Assembly (NCBI GenBank): GCA_020444475.1
Contig: JAHLKV010000004.1
Coordinates: forward strand, 210,304 to 274,303
Direction of reading: 5' to 3'
Length of the DNA stretch: 64,000 nt
Source of the DNA: a bacterium
GTDB lineage: Bacteria > Zixibacteria > MSB-5A5 > GN15 > FEB-12
Position 1 is the stretch's first letter. Each line of letters begins with the position of its first letter. Shown here piece by piece: positions 1-8,732 of the stretch. The notes beneath the pieces were generated by a model. The model did no database searches. It was given only the letters and a program-made list of their open reading frames with translations, and had not been told where the DNA came from. A program made the position numbers and the translations under genes.

Positions 1-1
1 A

Positions 2-1153
2 GTTGTCTTTTCCGGAATCGTCTCGGTCCGTGACCGGCTCCTGCAGCTTGACAACCCGCTTCGCCTGGAATCGGGCGAGCCGAGTTTTGATACCCCCTCG
101 CATATCACCGAAGCGATGGTGCGGGCGCTGGCCGATAAGGAAACCCACTACGCGCCGTCGACCGGTATCAAACCGCTCAAAGAAGCGGTGCTTCGCAAAA
201 TAGCGCGGAGGAACAAGATCGACTACGTGAAGAACCCAAACCATGTGCTGATCGTCAACGGCGGGATGCACGGGTTGTACTGCGCGTTTCAGACGATTCT
301 GAACCAGGGGGACGAGGTAATCGTACCGCGACCGAACTGGACCGCGACGGCGTGGATGATCCGGCTGGCGGGCGGACAGACCGTGTTTTGCGATCTCAAG
401 CCGGAGCGGGAGTATCGCTGGGATCCGGCGGAGCTGGAGTCGAAGGTGACGCCGAGGACGAAAGCGATTCTGATCAACACGCCACACAATCCGACCGGCG
501 GAGTGATGCAGCGAGAAGACCTGAAGGCGTTGCTGGATGTCGCGGCGAAGCATGACCTGTGGGTTATTTCGGATGAGGCGTACGAGGATGTGATTTACGA
601 TCATGAGCACGTGAGTGTGGCTTCGCTCGCGAAAGAATACCCTTCGAAGGTGCAAGCGAAAATCATCTCGTGTTACACGTTCTCGAAGAGCTATGCCATG
701 ACCGGATGGCGGCTAGGGTATGTGGTCTGTCCGAACGATGAGTTTGTGAACCAGATCAAGAAGATGATTTTGTATACGATCAACGGGGTATCGACGGCGA
801 CGCAGTTCGCGGGGGTGGCGGCACTGGACGGACCGCAGGATGCTGTGCATGCCATGTGCGCTGAGTATCGGAAACGCCGGGACTTGCTGTTCGAGGGGGT
901 GAACAGCTCGCCGTTGATGTCGTGTGAGACGCCGCCCGGCGGAGCGTTTTATCTGTATGCGCGGATCACCGAGGAGTGGTCGGGATCGGCGTGGGAGCTG
1001 GTGAATCACCTGATCGACACCTACGCGATGGGAGCGGTGCCGGGGGATATCTTCTATGATACGCAGAAGTCGATCCGGTTTTCGTATGCCTGTTCGACAG
1101 AGATGATCGAAATGGCGATTGAACGGTTGAACTCTACGGTGCAGGTGAAGTAA
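2..1153 (+). CDS. Class I/II aminotransferase (5' end outside window)
   Basis: PLP-dependent fold-type I aminotransferase of the aspartate aminotransferase family, probably converting an amino acid and a 2-oxo acid in the cytoplasm. The reading frame is open from the window edge, so the N-terminus is missing. Visible family signatures are GEPSFDTP near the start, HYAPSTGI, the N-H-P-T-G turn in NTPHNPTGG, the SDEAYED strand with the PLP-pyridine aspartate, and the PLP lysine in FSKSYAMTGWRLGY. The C-terminal IRFSYA contains the arginine that binds the substrate carboxylate. Substrate specificity cannot be read from sequence. The gene ends just before a rho-independent terminator. Confidence 0.93.
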   Translation, partial: VVFSGIVSVRDRLLQLDNPLRLESGEPSFDTPSHITEAMVRALADKETHYAPSTGIKPLKEAVLRKIARRNKIDYVKNPNHVLIVNGGMHGLYCAFQTILNQGDEVIVPRPNWTATAWMIRLAGGQTVFCDLKPEREYRWDPAELESKVTPRTKAILINTPHNPTGGVMQREDLKALLDVAAKHDLWVISDEAYEDVIYDHEHVSVASLAKEYPSKVQAKIISCYTFSKSYAMTGWRLGYVVCPNDEFVNQIKKMILYTINGVSTATQFAGVAALDGPQDAVHAMCAEYRKRRDLLFEGVNSSPLMSCETPPGGAFYLYARITEEWSGSAWELVNHLIDTYAMGAVPGDIFYDTQKSIRFSYACSTEMIEMAIERLNSTVQVK

Positions 1154-1185
1154 TCGATCGTCGGCGAGACAGGACAGCTTTGACG

Positions 1186-1219
1186 GCCCCCGCGTGCAGT
1201 GAGCAGGCGGGGGCGTTTT
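1186..1219 (+). terminator. Rho-independent terminator after the aminotransferase
   Basis: GCCCCCGC and GCGGGGGC form an 8-bp perfect stem with a 13-nt loop, followed by GTTTTATT. Confidence 0.85.
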
Positions 1220-1323
1220 ATTGTCTCAACATGAGCCTGTGAGCAGGCAGTGTTAAACTTGATTCGCCGGACCGGGCAGTCTATCGTCGGGCAGATGGAC
1301 AGGTGATCGAAGAGAGGGTGTTA

Positions 1324-2217
1324 ATGCCGGACGATCAGGATTTCAGGATATTCAGCGCCCCCGCGCCACAGCCGAGAGTAGAGCAGCCCGATACCGAACC
1401 GGGCGCATCGTTGACCATCGTGGCGTATTCGCCGGGGGAGTGCGAGGTCGGTTTCTATGACAAGTTGAACGCCGCAATAGTTGAGCGGGGTCTGACGGGT
1501 GCAAACGGGAAGTACCCGATTGATCTGTGGTTAAACGCCGGGAATGCCGAGTTTGGTTCGGTGCGCCAGACGGTGCGATTGCTGAAGGAGAAGGCGACGC
1601 GGCTTCGGGTAGTCGTGCCGGGCTCGGTGTGGGGGAGTTCGGTGTTGTTTGTGCTGGCAGCGGATGAGATCGTGGCGCCGTCGTGGGCGGAGATCCGTCG
1701 GCTGGATGTGCCGTTGTCGCGAGAAGGCCGGAGTTTGTCGGCGCGAGCGATTCTGTCAGCACTTGATTCGAAGGCGATTCGGTCAGTGCGAAGTGGCAGT
1801 GCCGTGGCGCGAGAGCTGGGATTGGAGCCGAGTGAGGTTCGGCGGAGCCTGCCGGAGGAGTTGTTGTCTACGGATCGCTCGCGAACGGAGGCGCTGGCGT
1901 TAATAGCCGATACGCGGGCGCAGCTTCAGGCGGCAGCATCGGCGGCCAGAGGATTCCGGCCGACAGTAGCCTCGGATGGTTCACCGAAGAGAATGTCATC
2001 GCAGGGCGGCGTACTCGCCCAGCTGGCGGATTCGACCGGACTTGCAGACGGGGCATTCAGTGCGCGGGAAGTTGATGAGTTGGGGTTGATGGTGGTCGAT
2101 CCGCTCCGCTATCCGGCGTGGCGGGCGGCGCAGCGGGTGTTGGTGTCGGTATGGCGGTCGGGTGAGCCGTTCGTGTGGTTGTTGTCTCGCGCTGAAGTTG
2201 AGCGGCTTGCGAAGTAG
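1324..2217 (+). CDS. Possible ClpP/SppA-fold (serine dehydrogenase proteinase-like) protein
   Basis: A 297-residue protein of uncertain function with no signal peptide. The segment around residues 60-130 (IDLWLNAGNAEFGSV, then RVVVPGSVWGSSVLFVLAADEIV) resembles the crotonase/ClpP fold of SppA and serine dehydrogenase proteinase families, where a small-residue turn precedes an ADEIV strand. The usual K-S-A-G-T nucleophile motif is replaced by VWGSS, so catalysis is not assured. The C-terminal half is predicted helical and is unrecognised. The ATG is preferred over an in-frame GTG at 1303 because GAGAGGG lies seven bases before it. It converges on rlmI with a 3-bp gap. Confidence 0.6.
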   Translation: MPDDQDFRIFSAPAPQPRVEQPDTEPGASLTIVAYSPGECEVGFYDKLNAAIVERGLTGANGKYPIDLWLNAGNAEFGSVRQTVRLLKEKATRLRVVVPGSVWGSSVLFVLAADEIVAPSWAEIRRLDVPLSREGRSLSARAILSALDSKAIRSVRSGSAVARELGLEPSEVRRSLPEELLSTDRSRTEALALIADTRAQLQAAASAARGFRPTVASDGSPKRMSSQGGVLAQLADSTGLADGAFSAREVDELGLMVVDPLRYPAWRAAQRVLVSVWRSGEPFVWLLSRAEVERLAK

Positions 2218-2220
2218 GGG

Positions 2221-3393
2221 CTAGAGCATCTCGAGCACGGCGCACTTGAGGTAGCTGGTCTCGGGCATGGTCAGGAGCACCGGATGATCTTCAGCCTGCC
2301 CGGTGAGATGTCGGACGTGGCAAAGGCGGTGCGCGTCACGGGCGGCCGACGTGATCATGTTCAGGAAGTCCACCTGGCTCAGTTGGTACGAGCAGCTGCA
2401 GGTAATCAGTATTCCCCCCGGATTGAGTAGTTTCATTGCCGACAGGTTAATCTCTTTGTAGCCGCGGATAGCTTCGCGGAGCTTCTCTTTCGACTTCACG
2501 AATGCGGGAGGGTCGAGGACGATCAGGTCAAAACGCTCTCGGTCACGGTAGAGATCGCGCAGGAGGGTGAAGCAATCGGCTTTCCGGGTGGCGATGATCG
2601 AGTCGACGTTGTTGCGGGCGGCGTTGTCGTTGACAAGGCGCAGGGCGTCTTCGGAATCATCGACTGCGAGGACAGAGGTCGCGCCGCCGAGGGCGCCGTT
2701 GATCGAGAAGCCACCGCTGTAACAGAAGCAGTCGAGGACACGTCGGTTGCTTGAGAGAGAGCGGCAGAGAGCGCGGTTGTTTCGCTGGTCGAAGAAGAAC
2801 CCGGTTTTCTGGCCGTGAAGGAGGTCGATACCGAAGCGGGCCGTGTTTTCATAGATCTCGACGGTTTCCGGGATCTCTCCGTGGGCGACGGAGACGAAGG
2901 TGTCCAGCCCTTCGCGTTTGCGGAAGGGCGAGTCGTTGCGGAGGACGATACCGCCGGGGTTGAAGGTCTCAATGAGCGCAGGAAGTATCCGGTCGATGAG
3001 GCGATCTATACCAAGGGTAAGAGCCTGGACGGAGAGGTAGTCTCCGTAGCGATCGACAATCAGGCCGGGGAGCAGGTCGGCCTCGGAGTAGACGGCGCGG
3101 CAGGTTGTGCTCTCGGTGAGTGCAGTCAACCTTCGGTGAAGGGCGATCTGCAGCCGTGATATAAAGAACTCGCTGTTGATCTCAGTCGGTTCGAAAGAGA
3201 GGATTCGGACGGCGATGAGGGAGTGTCGGTTGTAATAGCCGACGCCGACGAATGCATCCTTGCTGGAGTAGATTTCGACAAGGTCGCCGTTTTCGTCCAA
3301 GTCCTCGACGTGATCGATCTGGCTGTTGAAGATCCACAGATAGACATGTCGGAGGCGGCGTTCTATACCGGGTTTCAGATAGACTCTTGCCAT
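2221..3393 (-). CDS. rlmI: 23S rRNA (cytosine-C5)-methyltransferase RlmI-like
   Basis: SAM-dependent methyltransferase of the RlmI/RlmK family, which methylates a cytosine C5 of 23S rRNA. It has 390 residues, the usual family length. An N-terminal PUA domain (from ARVYLKPG) is followed by a central EEHEE region with LPGLIVDRYGDYL, then HGQKTGFFFDQR and a Rossmann methyltransferase domain with VLDCFCYSGGFS (SAM loop). LIVLDPPAFVKSK carries the catalytic DPP motif, and CSCSYQL supplies the catalytic cysteines. The frame is open for 56 more codons upstream, but the PUA domain begins at this ATG, so the shorter start is chosen. No strong ribosome binding site is visible. Confidence 0.9.
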   Translation of the reverse strand: MARVYLKPGIERRLRHVYLWIFNSQIDHVEDLDENGDLVEIYSSKDAFVGVGYYNRHSLIAVRILSFEPTEINSEFFISRLQIALHRRLTALTESTTCRAVYSEADLLPGLIVDRYGDYLSVQALTLGIDRLIDRILPALIETFNPGGIVLRNDSPFRKREGLDTFVSVAHGEIPETVEIYENTARFGIDLLHGQKTGFFFDQRNNRALCRSLSSNRRVLDCFCYSGGFSINGALGGATSVLAVDDSEDALRLVNDNAARNNVDSIIATRKADCFTLLRDLYRDRERFDLIVLDPPAFVKSKEKLREAIRGYKEINLSAMKLLNPGGILITCSCSYQLSQVDFLNMITSAARDAHRLCHVRHLTGQAEDHPVLLTMPETSYLKCAVLEML

Positions 3394-3579
3394 AGAGTCA
3401 CTATATCGCTGTTCGGTGAGGAAAGCAAACGGCAAGATGCCGTACCGACCGAAGACCTCAAGGGAAGTGGCGTGTTTGCCGATGTCATATGTAGACAAGG
3501 GGGGCCACGAACTCGTGGCGGCAGACATCTCTTCGATCGACATCTCCCCAGGGCAAACCATTTTCTGCGGGCGTGAGCT

Positions 3580-3963
3580 ATGTCACGAGGTAAAGCTGAG
3601 ACGAAGGAGCGCCGAAGTTCCTACCGCTGGGAAGCCAGCCATTTCTTCCAGCCGGGAAAAGAGTACAAGCGTCGGTATTTCGACGTCATTGACCGCAAGA
3701 CGGCGGAATCGATCGGCCATCTGGTTGACATGTCTATTGACGGGATCAGGATCAGCACGCCGATGGAGATAGCCAAGGGACGACCGTACAGTCTCACCAT
3801 TGAGCTTCCGGACGAAGTACAGGATTGCAAGACCATTCAGCTGGCCGCCCGCAGTCTCTGGTGCTCTCCGGACCCGGAGAACGGTGGCTTCCATGCCGGG
3901 TTTGAGATTCTCTCGATTGCGCCGCCGTACGGCGAGATAGTTGGTGCGCTGGTACAGATTTAG
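3580..3963 (+). CDS. PilZ-domain protein
   Basis: A 127-residue single-domain cytoplasmic protein. It shows an arginine-rich stretch (YKRRYFDV) and the DMSIDGIRI strand, matching the RxxxR and (D/N)xSxxG signature by which PilZ domains bind cyclic di-GMP. A beta-rich C-terminus with LAARSLWC and a late FEIL completes the fold. A c-di-GMP phosphodiesterase of HD-GYP type lies elsewhere in the window, but no diguanylate cyclase is seen. Output partner unknown. It starts 187 bp upstream-to-start from, and divergent to, rlmI. Confidence 0.8.
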   Translation: MSRGKAETKERRSSYRWEASHFFQPGKEYKRRYFDVIDRKTAESIGHLVDMSIDGIRISTPMEIAKGRPYSLTIELPDEVQDCKTIQLAARSLWCSPDPENGGFHAGFEILSIAPPYGEIVGALVQI

Positions 3964-3992
3964 CGACGCCGATTCGCTATTGCGGCTAAAGG

Positions 3993-4037
3993 AAAACCGC
4001 CCGGGGACTCATGAGTACACCCCGGGCGGTTTTTTTT
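3993..4037 (+). terminator. Bidirectional terminator between convergent genes
   Basis: AAAACCGCCCGGGG and CCCCGGGCGGTTTTTTT form a long perfect stem flanked by A- and T-runs. It serves the PilZ gene on the plus strand and the cytochrome operon on the minus strand. Confidence 0.92.
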
Positions 4038-4088
4038 CTCACCCATAGACCCTGGAGGTCCCGTCCGTGGGACCAGTCGATTTGCATC

Positions 4089-5240
4089 CTAATCCGTTCT
4101 GATCTCTTCTCCCGGCAGAATATCGTCGGGGGTTCTCCCGTCGTCGTGGCAGCTGGTGCAGTCCGGCGTCTGCGTGAACTTCAGGTCGAGGTGGCAGTCG
4201 GAGCAATCCATCGTGCCGTGGATCTCATCGAGCTGCAGTCCGGTGACGGCGTGGGCGAAGTTGTCCTGATTCCAGCCGCCGTGACATCCGACGCAGTTGG
4301 AGTTCAGTTTCGATATACGCTTGCCGGTGGGGTGGCAGGCTCGGCAGTCAAGCCGGGCGTGGTAGCGGCTGAGCTCCCAACCGGTTTTTTCGTGCGTAAA
4401 TCCGGGCCGTTCCTTGGTGTCGTGGCACTTTATGCAGGCGTCATCGATGTGACAGTCGTTGCAGATAGCATGCACCTCTTCCTGCGTCTTGGCGAGTCTG
4501 GCAGGGCGCTGAAGGTCGTGACAGTAGCTGCAGTTTTCCTGTTGGTGGCAGTCGACACAGCTCAGGTCGAAGAGGTGGATGTGCTCGCTGTGGTGGAAGG
4601 TGACGACCGGGCCCGATTCGTACGGTGTCAGATAGACTTTGGTGGTCGGCTCCGTGATGACCGGGTGAGAGATACCGATGATGTCGGTCGAGTCGTAGCC
4701 CATAGCGGCGATACCGCCCGCCTCGGTGGGCGTGTGGCACAGAACACACTTGGTATCGTGGCTCCATTCCCGGTGACAGGAGAGACACTGTCGGTGGTAG
4801 GCGCCTTTCAGGGTGGGCTGGCGCAGGTTGGCGGGGTTGGCCTCGCCGCCGTGGCACTCCTTGCAGGGAGGGATATGTCCGGGCGGGCTGTAGTGGTGAC
4901 AGGTGGCGCAATCCTGTCCCATCTCCGCCATTTCGGCATGGAGCTTGTGATTGAAGCGGACCGGCTGGAACTGCTCGGTTATCTCGGCGATCATGATCGT
5001 ATCGGGCGCTTCGGATAGTGCGTGTTTCGACGTGGTATGCGTCATCGCGAAACTCGGACATGGTTTCAGACAGGGCTCGCGTAACGTCGGTACCTCGCAG
5101 GTGTGACAGTCCAGGCAGTTGAGACTGCCCGGATCGTGGGCGCGCTGGGTGTTTCGCGTCATCTGTCCGAAGGTGAACCCGGACAGGACGAGTATCGCGA
5201 AGCTAATCACCGCTGCCGTATGTAGGATATGTCGTTTCAT
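4089..5240 (-). CDS. Secreted 13-haem cytochrome c
   Basis: A 383-residue periplasmic multihaem cytochrome c. The start at MKRHILHTAAVISFA gives a clean Sec signal peptide and has GAGAAG just before it; longer in-frame starts overlap the upstream gene and lack a signal. I count thirteen CxxCH haem-attachment motifs (CLDCH, CATCH, CKECH, CLSCH, CVLCH, CVDCH, CSYCH, CNDCH, CIKCH, CRACH, CVGCH, CSDCH, CTSCH), with extra histidines for bis-His ligation. It is the last gene of a three-gene operon and starts four bases after the membrane subunit stops. By analogy with HmcA/NhcA it should accept electrons from the membrane quinone module or pass electrons to it. No terminal reductase is adjacent. 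Confidence 0.92.
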   Translation of the reverse strand: MKRHILHTAAVISFAILVLSGFTFGQMTRNTQRAHDPGSLNCLDCHTCEVPTLREPCLKPCPSFAMTHTTSKHALSEAPDTIMIAEITEQFQPVRFNHKLHAEMAEMGQDCATCHHYSPPGHIPPCKECHGGEANPANLRQPTLKGAYHRQCLSCHREWSHDTKCVLCHTPTEAGGIAAMGYDSTDIIGISHPVITEPTTKVYLTPYESGPVVTFHHSEHIHLFDLSCVDCHQQENCSYCHDLQRPARLAKTQEEVHAICNDCHIDDACIKCHDTKERPGFTHEKTGWELSRYHARLDCRACHPTGKRISKLNSNCVGCHGGWNQDNFAHAVTGLQLDEIHGTMDCSDCHLDLKFTQTPDCTSCHDDGRTPDDILPGEEIRTD

Positions 5241-5244
5241 CTTC

Positions 5245-6513
5245 TCATACCTGTTCCAGACTTTGAGCGGTGTTGCGTCGCACCTCCCGAGGCAGTCTGT
5301 ACTCAACCTCCTCTTCGCCGGCGATGATCGGGAGATTCATGACGAGGAGGCGGTAGACCAGCACCAGCGCGCTAATCAGACCGACCGTCACGGCGATCTC
5401 GAAGACCGAGGGGAAATAGGTCCCGGTCGGATAGAGCGGGGTGTAGGCGACGAGAAAGACATTGATGCGGTTCAGGGCAACACCGAGGACAATCACCAGT
5501 GTCGAGGCGGTGAGCAGACCGGCAACGCTCTTACGGACACGCTCCTGCAGGAGCAGGATGATGGGCAACAGGATGCCGCCGCCGATTTCAATCATCCACA
5601 TGACCGACTGGACCGATCCCTCCCAGAGATACGGCCAGGCGTCGCGGATCGTAAGGTCGACCAGCTTGATGGCGAGGTAGACGCCGAGCAGGATGGGGAC
5701 ATAGCGGGCCAGCGACGACAGGATTTTCATTTCCGGTTTGAGTTTGAACGATTTCGAGGCCAGCAGCGACTCAAACATCACCATCGGGAAACCCACCGCG
5801 ATCGCCGAGAGCAGGAAAAGCAGCGGCGAGATCGACGTATACCAGAGCGGGTGGATCTTGGTCGGCGCGATCAGCATCAGCGTACCCAGCGATGACTGGT
5901 GCAGGCAGGAGAGGACGACGCCGGCGATGATGAAGATCGAGATAAAGCGGCCGAGGTTGCGGTCGGCAATCGCCAGGAATGATTCTATGATATGGTTCAG
6001 GTGGCGGAGTGGACCGGGAAGGTTGACCTGCCCTCTGAAGCGCTCGGCGACAATTGGTAGAAATTCTATGTAGAGGACGGTCAGGTAAATCATGACGCAG
6101 AGACCGACCTCGAACAGGACCGAGTCTCCCTGCCACATGGACGGAAGCATCGGGTGCCAGACGTTGTAGTAGCGGCCGAGATCGGCGAGCAGGCCGATCA
6201 CGACAAAGGTATAGCCGAGCATCGCGGTCAACAGCGCCGGCCGTACGATGACGTGGTAGCGCTCTTTGTGGAAGATGTCGGCGAGGGCGGCGGTGGTAAA
6301 ACCGCCGGCGGCCAGGGCGACGCCGGTGGCGACATCGATGGCGATCCAGATACCCCAGGGGTACTGGTCGTTGAGGTTGGTGGTCGCTTCCAGACCGGCG
6401 AGCAGCCGGTAGACATAGGCGGCGGCGCCAAGCGCGGCCAGGACAGTCAGTATGATCGTCCCCGGGGTGAAGAACCGGGTATGGATCGGGTGAGGATGTT
6501 CGTGGCTACTCAT
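5245..6513 (-). CDS. NrfD/HybB-type integral membrane quinone-reactive subunit
   Basis: A 422-residue polytopic membrane protein of the NrfD/PsrC/HybB family, with about ten hydrophobic segments. Family features include YPWGIWIAIDVATGVALAAGG near the N-terminus and HQSSLGTLMLIAP centrally. Such subunits exchange electrons and protons between the quinone pool and a periplasmic Fe-S partner. The start at MSSHEHPHP overlaps the preceding Fe-S gene by 8 bp, implying translational coupling. The order Fe-S protein, NrfD, multihaem cytochrome matches Hmc/Nhc-type transmembrane complexes. No hydrogenase large or small subunit is present in the window. Confidence 0.92.
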   Translation of the reverse strand: MSSHEHPHPIHTRFFTPGTIILTVLAALGAAAYVYRLLAGLEATTNLNDQYPWGIWIAIDVATGVALAAGGFTTAALADIFHKERYHVIVRPALLTAMLGYTFVVIGLLADLGRYYNVWHPMLPSMWQGDSVLFEVGLCVMIYLTVLYIEFLPIVAERFRGQVNLPGPLRHLNHIIESFLAIADRNLGRFISIFIIAGVVLSCLHQSSLGTLMLIAPTKIHPLWYTSISPLLFLLSAIAVGFPMVMFESLLASKSFKLKPEMKILSSLARYVPILLGVYLAIKLVDLTIRDAWPYLWEGSVQSVMWMIEIGGGILLPIILLLQERVRKSVAGLLTASTLVIVLGVALNRINVFLVAYTPLYPTGTYFPSVFEIAVTVGLISALVLVYRLLVMNLPIIAGEEEVEYRLPREVRRNTAQSLEQV

Positions 6514-7417
6514 TGTCCGCCTCCTCGGCCGCGACCCGGTCGCGTTTCTCACGGGTAGCGTGCATTATAAGCCCGAGCAGTCCGTAGAGTGCTATCGGCG
6601 GCAGGAATGACTTGAAGATGCCGTGCTGGATAGTCTCGGTCAGCGACGGCATGGCGCCGGCTTCGAGGACCGGCAGTTCGGTGTGCGTGAAGTCGACCGG
6701 GGCGAGGTAGAGCCAGCTGGTACCACCGGCTTCGGTTTCACCGTAGACGTGGTCGACATAGAGGTCGGGATTGGTGCGAATACGATAGTGGGCCATTTCA
6801 AGCAGACGCTGCCGGGTACCGAAGGTGAGGGCTTCGTTGGGACAAATCGACACACAGGCCGGCATCTTGTTCTCTTCGGTGATGCGTTCGAAGCAGAAGG
6901 TGCACTTGCGGACCCTGGGGTCGAGGGCGTTGTCGTACTCGTAGGCCGGGATCTGGAAAGGACAGGCCACCATGCAGTAGCGGCAGCCGATACATTTCCA
7001 GGCATCGTAGACCACCGGTCCCTGCGGTGTTTTGTGCAGGGCGCCAACGATACAGGCCGAGGCACAGGCCGGGTCGTTGCAGTGCATGCACTGCACTTTC
7101 ATGGTGTACGATTTGGCCGGATCGGCGGGATCATCGAAGCGATTTACGACCGTAAAGGCGTTTTTGTCGGGGCGACGATGTTTGTCAAAGACCGACTTGT
7201 CATCGAATGTCGAAGGGGCACGCCCCGACTTCGTGTTCTCCTGGTCGCAGGCGAGTTCGCACTTGCGGCAGCCGATACAGACGACCGTGTCAACCAGAAC
7301 GCCATAGGATTCGCTGCAATCGAACGGTTCGCTTCCACTGGCGCCGGCTTGTCCAGCGGCCAGTGTCGCCGATCCCGCTGCGGCCAACTTGAAGAAGTCT
7401 CTGCGATTTATGGCCAA
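6506..7417 (-). CDS. Tat-exported four [4Fe-4S] ferredoxin subunit (HybA/HmcB-like)
   Basis: A 303-residue periplasmic ferredoxin-like electron-transfer subunit. The N-terminus has a twin-arginine signal (NRRDFFKLAAAG). Four cysteine clusters follow: CIGCRKCELAC, CMHCNDPACASAC, CIGCRYCMVAC, and CTFC with the later CVSIC. A hydrophobic helix near the C-terminus (FLPPIALYGLLGLI) would anchor it as in HybA. It is the first gene of the operon, directly downstream of a perfect CRP/FNR-type palindrome. It would connect the NrfD subunit to the 13-haem cytochrome. Confidence 0.92.
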   Translation of the reverse strand: MAINRRDFFKLAAAGSATLAAGQAGASGSEPFDCSESYGVLVDTVVCIGCRKCELACDQENTKSGRAPSTFDDKSVFDKHRRPDKNAFTVVNRFDDPADPAKSYTMKVQCMHCNDPACASACIVGALHKTPQGPVVYDAWKCIGCRYCMVACPFQIPAYEYDNALDPRVRKCTFCFERITEENKMPACVSICPNEALTFGTRQRLLEMAHYRIRTNPDLYVDHVYGETEAGGTSWLYLAPVDFTHTELPVLEAGAMPSLTETIQHGIFKSFLPPIALYGLLGLIMHATREKRDRVAAEEADNE

Positions 7418-7464
7418 TTGACCTTACCTCCCGGTGACGTCCCAGGTGCAGTCACGCGTCAGCA

Positions 7465-7482
7465 TTGTGAAACAATTCACAA
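7465..7482. promoter_or_regulatory. CRP/FNR-family operator upstream of the cytochrome operon
   Basis: TTGTGAAACAATTCACAA has perfect 7-bp inverted arms around ACAA and contains the exact TGTGA-N6-TCACA pattern of CRP. FNR and other family members use variants of the same half-site. It ends 48 bp before the start codon of the Tat-exported Fe-S gene, suggesting redox, oxygen or cAMP control. Because a minus-strand -10-like TATGAT lies upstream of it, the site may repress rather than activate. Confidence 0.7.
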
Positions 7483-7659
7483 AATTCGTATCATAATCTA
7501 TATTATTAATCGGGACTGTCAAGGTAATTCATATCCTTTCTACTCTATTTTTCGAACGAAACCAAAGAAATACTCGCGAAATCATTGTCATTGCGCATAA
7601 ACAATACAGCATCGGCCGTGTTTGCGCCGATCGCGGGGTCGATGGAAGGCCGTTTATTA

Positions 7660-7688
7660 TTGACATTCATTGGGTTATCGCCATTCAT
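7660..7688 (+). promoter_or_regulatory. Candidate sigma-70 promoter for the DUF481 gene
   Basis: TTGACA is followed after 17 bp by ATTCAT. The -35 is perfect and the -10 is weak. It lies about 80 bp before the DUF481 gene start. Confidence 0.4.
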
Positions 7689-7769
7689 GGGTAAACGGGA
7701 CCAAACGAGTATGGTCCCTTCGCGGGACAGATATGGTCACCTTTCGAGAGAGGAGCATTGGAGTAGCGG

Positions 7770-8519
7770 ATGATTCGAATCGTTCTTTGCCTCGCACTTT
7801 TGACCCTATTCTGGTGCCCTGCCGGCTTCGGGCAGGTGAACACTGAGAAGATGAGATTACAGCAAACCGATCAGGGAGTTGCCGGATCGGCGGGAATCTT
7901 CTTTGATCTGGATCGGGGTAACTCCGATGTAACCCAGATCAAGATCTCGGGCGACATCGTGTATCGGTCGGGTCGTTCTACGCTGCTTTGGTTCAACGAC
8001 GGGTCATGGCTCTTCCAGGAGGATGACGATCTGGTCAACAAGGGGTTCACGCATCTGCGGCACAACTACCGTTTTCGGCCGTGGCTTACCGGGGAGGTGT
8101 TCGGGCAGGCGCAGTATGATCGGTCGCAGGATCTCAAGAGGCGGTATCTGGGCGGGGCCGGTGTCCGGGTGGTTCCCTTTCGTCGAGGGGCCGGTTTTGT
8201 GGCAATCGGGTTGACGCCGATGTACGAATACGAGAAGTTGACCTCGGGAGGGGAGAGCAGGACGTTTCGAGTCAGCTCTTATGTTTCCGCCTCGATCCGG
8301 AGGAAAGATCGGTTTTCGTTGAGCAGCACCACCTATGTCCAGCCGGCGGCGGATCGGATCGCCGATATCCGGATTCTGAACGAGTCGCAGCTGGCGGTGG
8401 CGATAAGCTCATTCCTGTCGCTGACGACGACTCTTTCGTATCGCTACGATTCCGAGCCTCCGGCGGCGGTGAAGGAATACGATCTTTCGTTGTCCCAGGG
8501 GTTGCAGGTTAGTTTCTGA
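7770..8519 (+). CDS. DUF481 (YdiY-like) outer-membrane beta-barrel protein
   Basis: A 249-residue exported protein with a Sec signal (MIRIVLCLALLTLFW, cleavage near GFGQ). The body consists of alternating short beta-strands such as VYRSGRSTLLWFNDG, HNYRFRPWLTGEVFGQAQYDRSQDLKRR in two pieces, and a final strand ending in phenylalanine (LQVSF), the BAM recognition residue. This matches the DUF481 family, whose Escherichia coli member YdiY is annotated as salt-induced; the function is not established. AGGAG stands upstream of the ATG. Confidence 0.78.
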   Translation: MIRIVLCLALLTLFWCPAGFGQVNTEKMRLQQTDQGVAGSAGIFFDLDRGNSDVTQIKISGDIVYRSGRSTLLWFNDGSWLFQEDDDLVNKGFTHLRHNYRFRPWLTGEVFGQAQYDRSQDLKRRYLGGAGVRVVPFRRGAGFVAIGLTPMYEYEKLTSGGESRTFRVSSYVSASIRRKDRFSLSSTTYVQPAADRIADIRILNESQLAVAISSFLSLTTTLSYRYDSEPPAAVKEYDLSLSQGLQVSF

Positions 8520-8732
8520 GTTGACAGGAAACCGACCGGGGCCTGATTTCGATTGCACTCCCGCCCGATTGACACGTCCTTATGAGTGGATGAGGGCAGC
8601 GAGAGACTACTCCCGACAATTGGATGACGATGGCAGGGATTTGCGTCCGGCGGGCAAGTTCAACCGGCTGGGTGCCGATACTGGGAGAGACGACACCAAA
8701 TCGGGCTTTTGGTGTCGGCAGGAGGACGGATT

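Larger units (their letters stand above)
7418..7769. other. AT-rich divergent intergenic region
   Basis: About 350 bp without a convincing gene, separating the cytochrome operon (minus) from the DUF481 gene (plus). It is markedly AT-richer than its surroundings around 7480-7580. It holds the CRP/FNR-like palindrome and a weak plus-strand promoter candidate. A TATGAT -10-like hexamer for the minus strand lies just upstream of the palindrome. Confidence 0.7.

Noticed and set aside
4011-5018. Plus-strand open frame opposite the cytochrome gene
   Set aside because: Its translation has only small hydrophobic residues without motifs, whereas the minus strand encodes thirteen CxxCH motifs.
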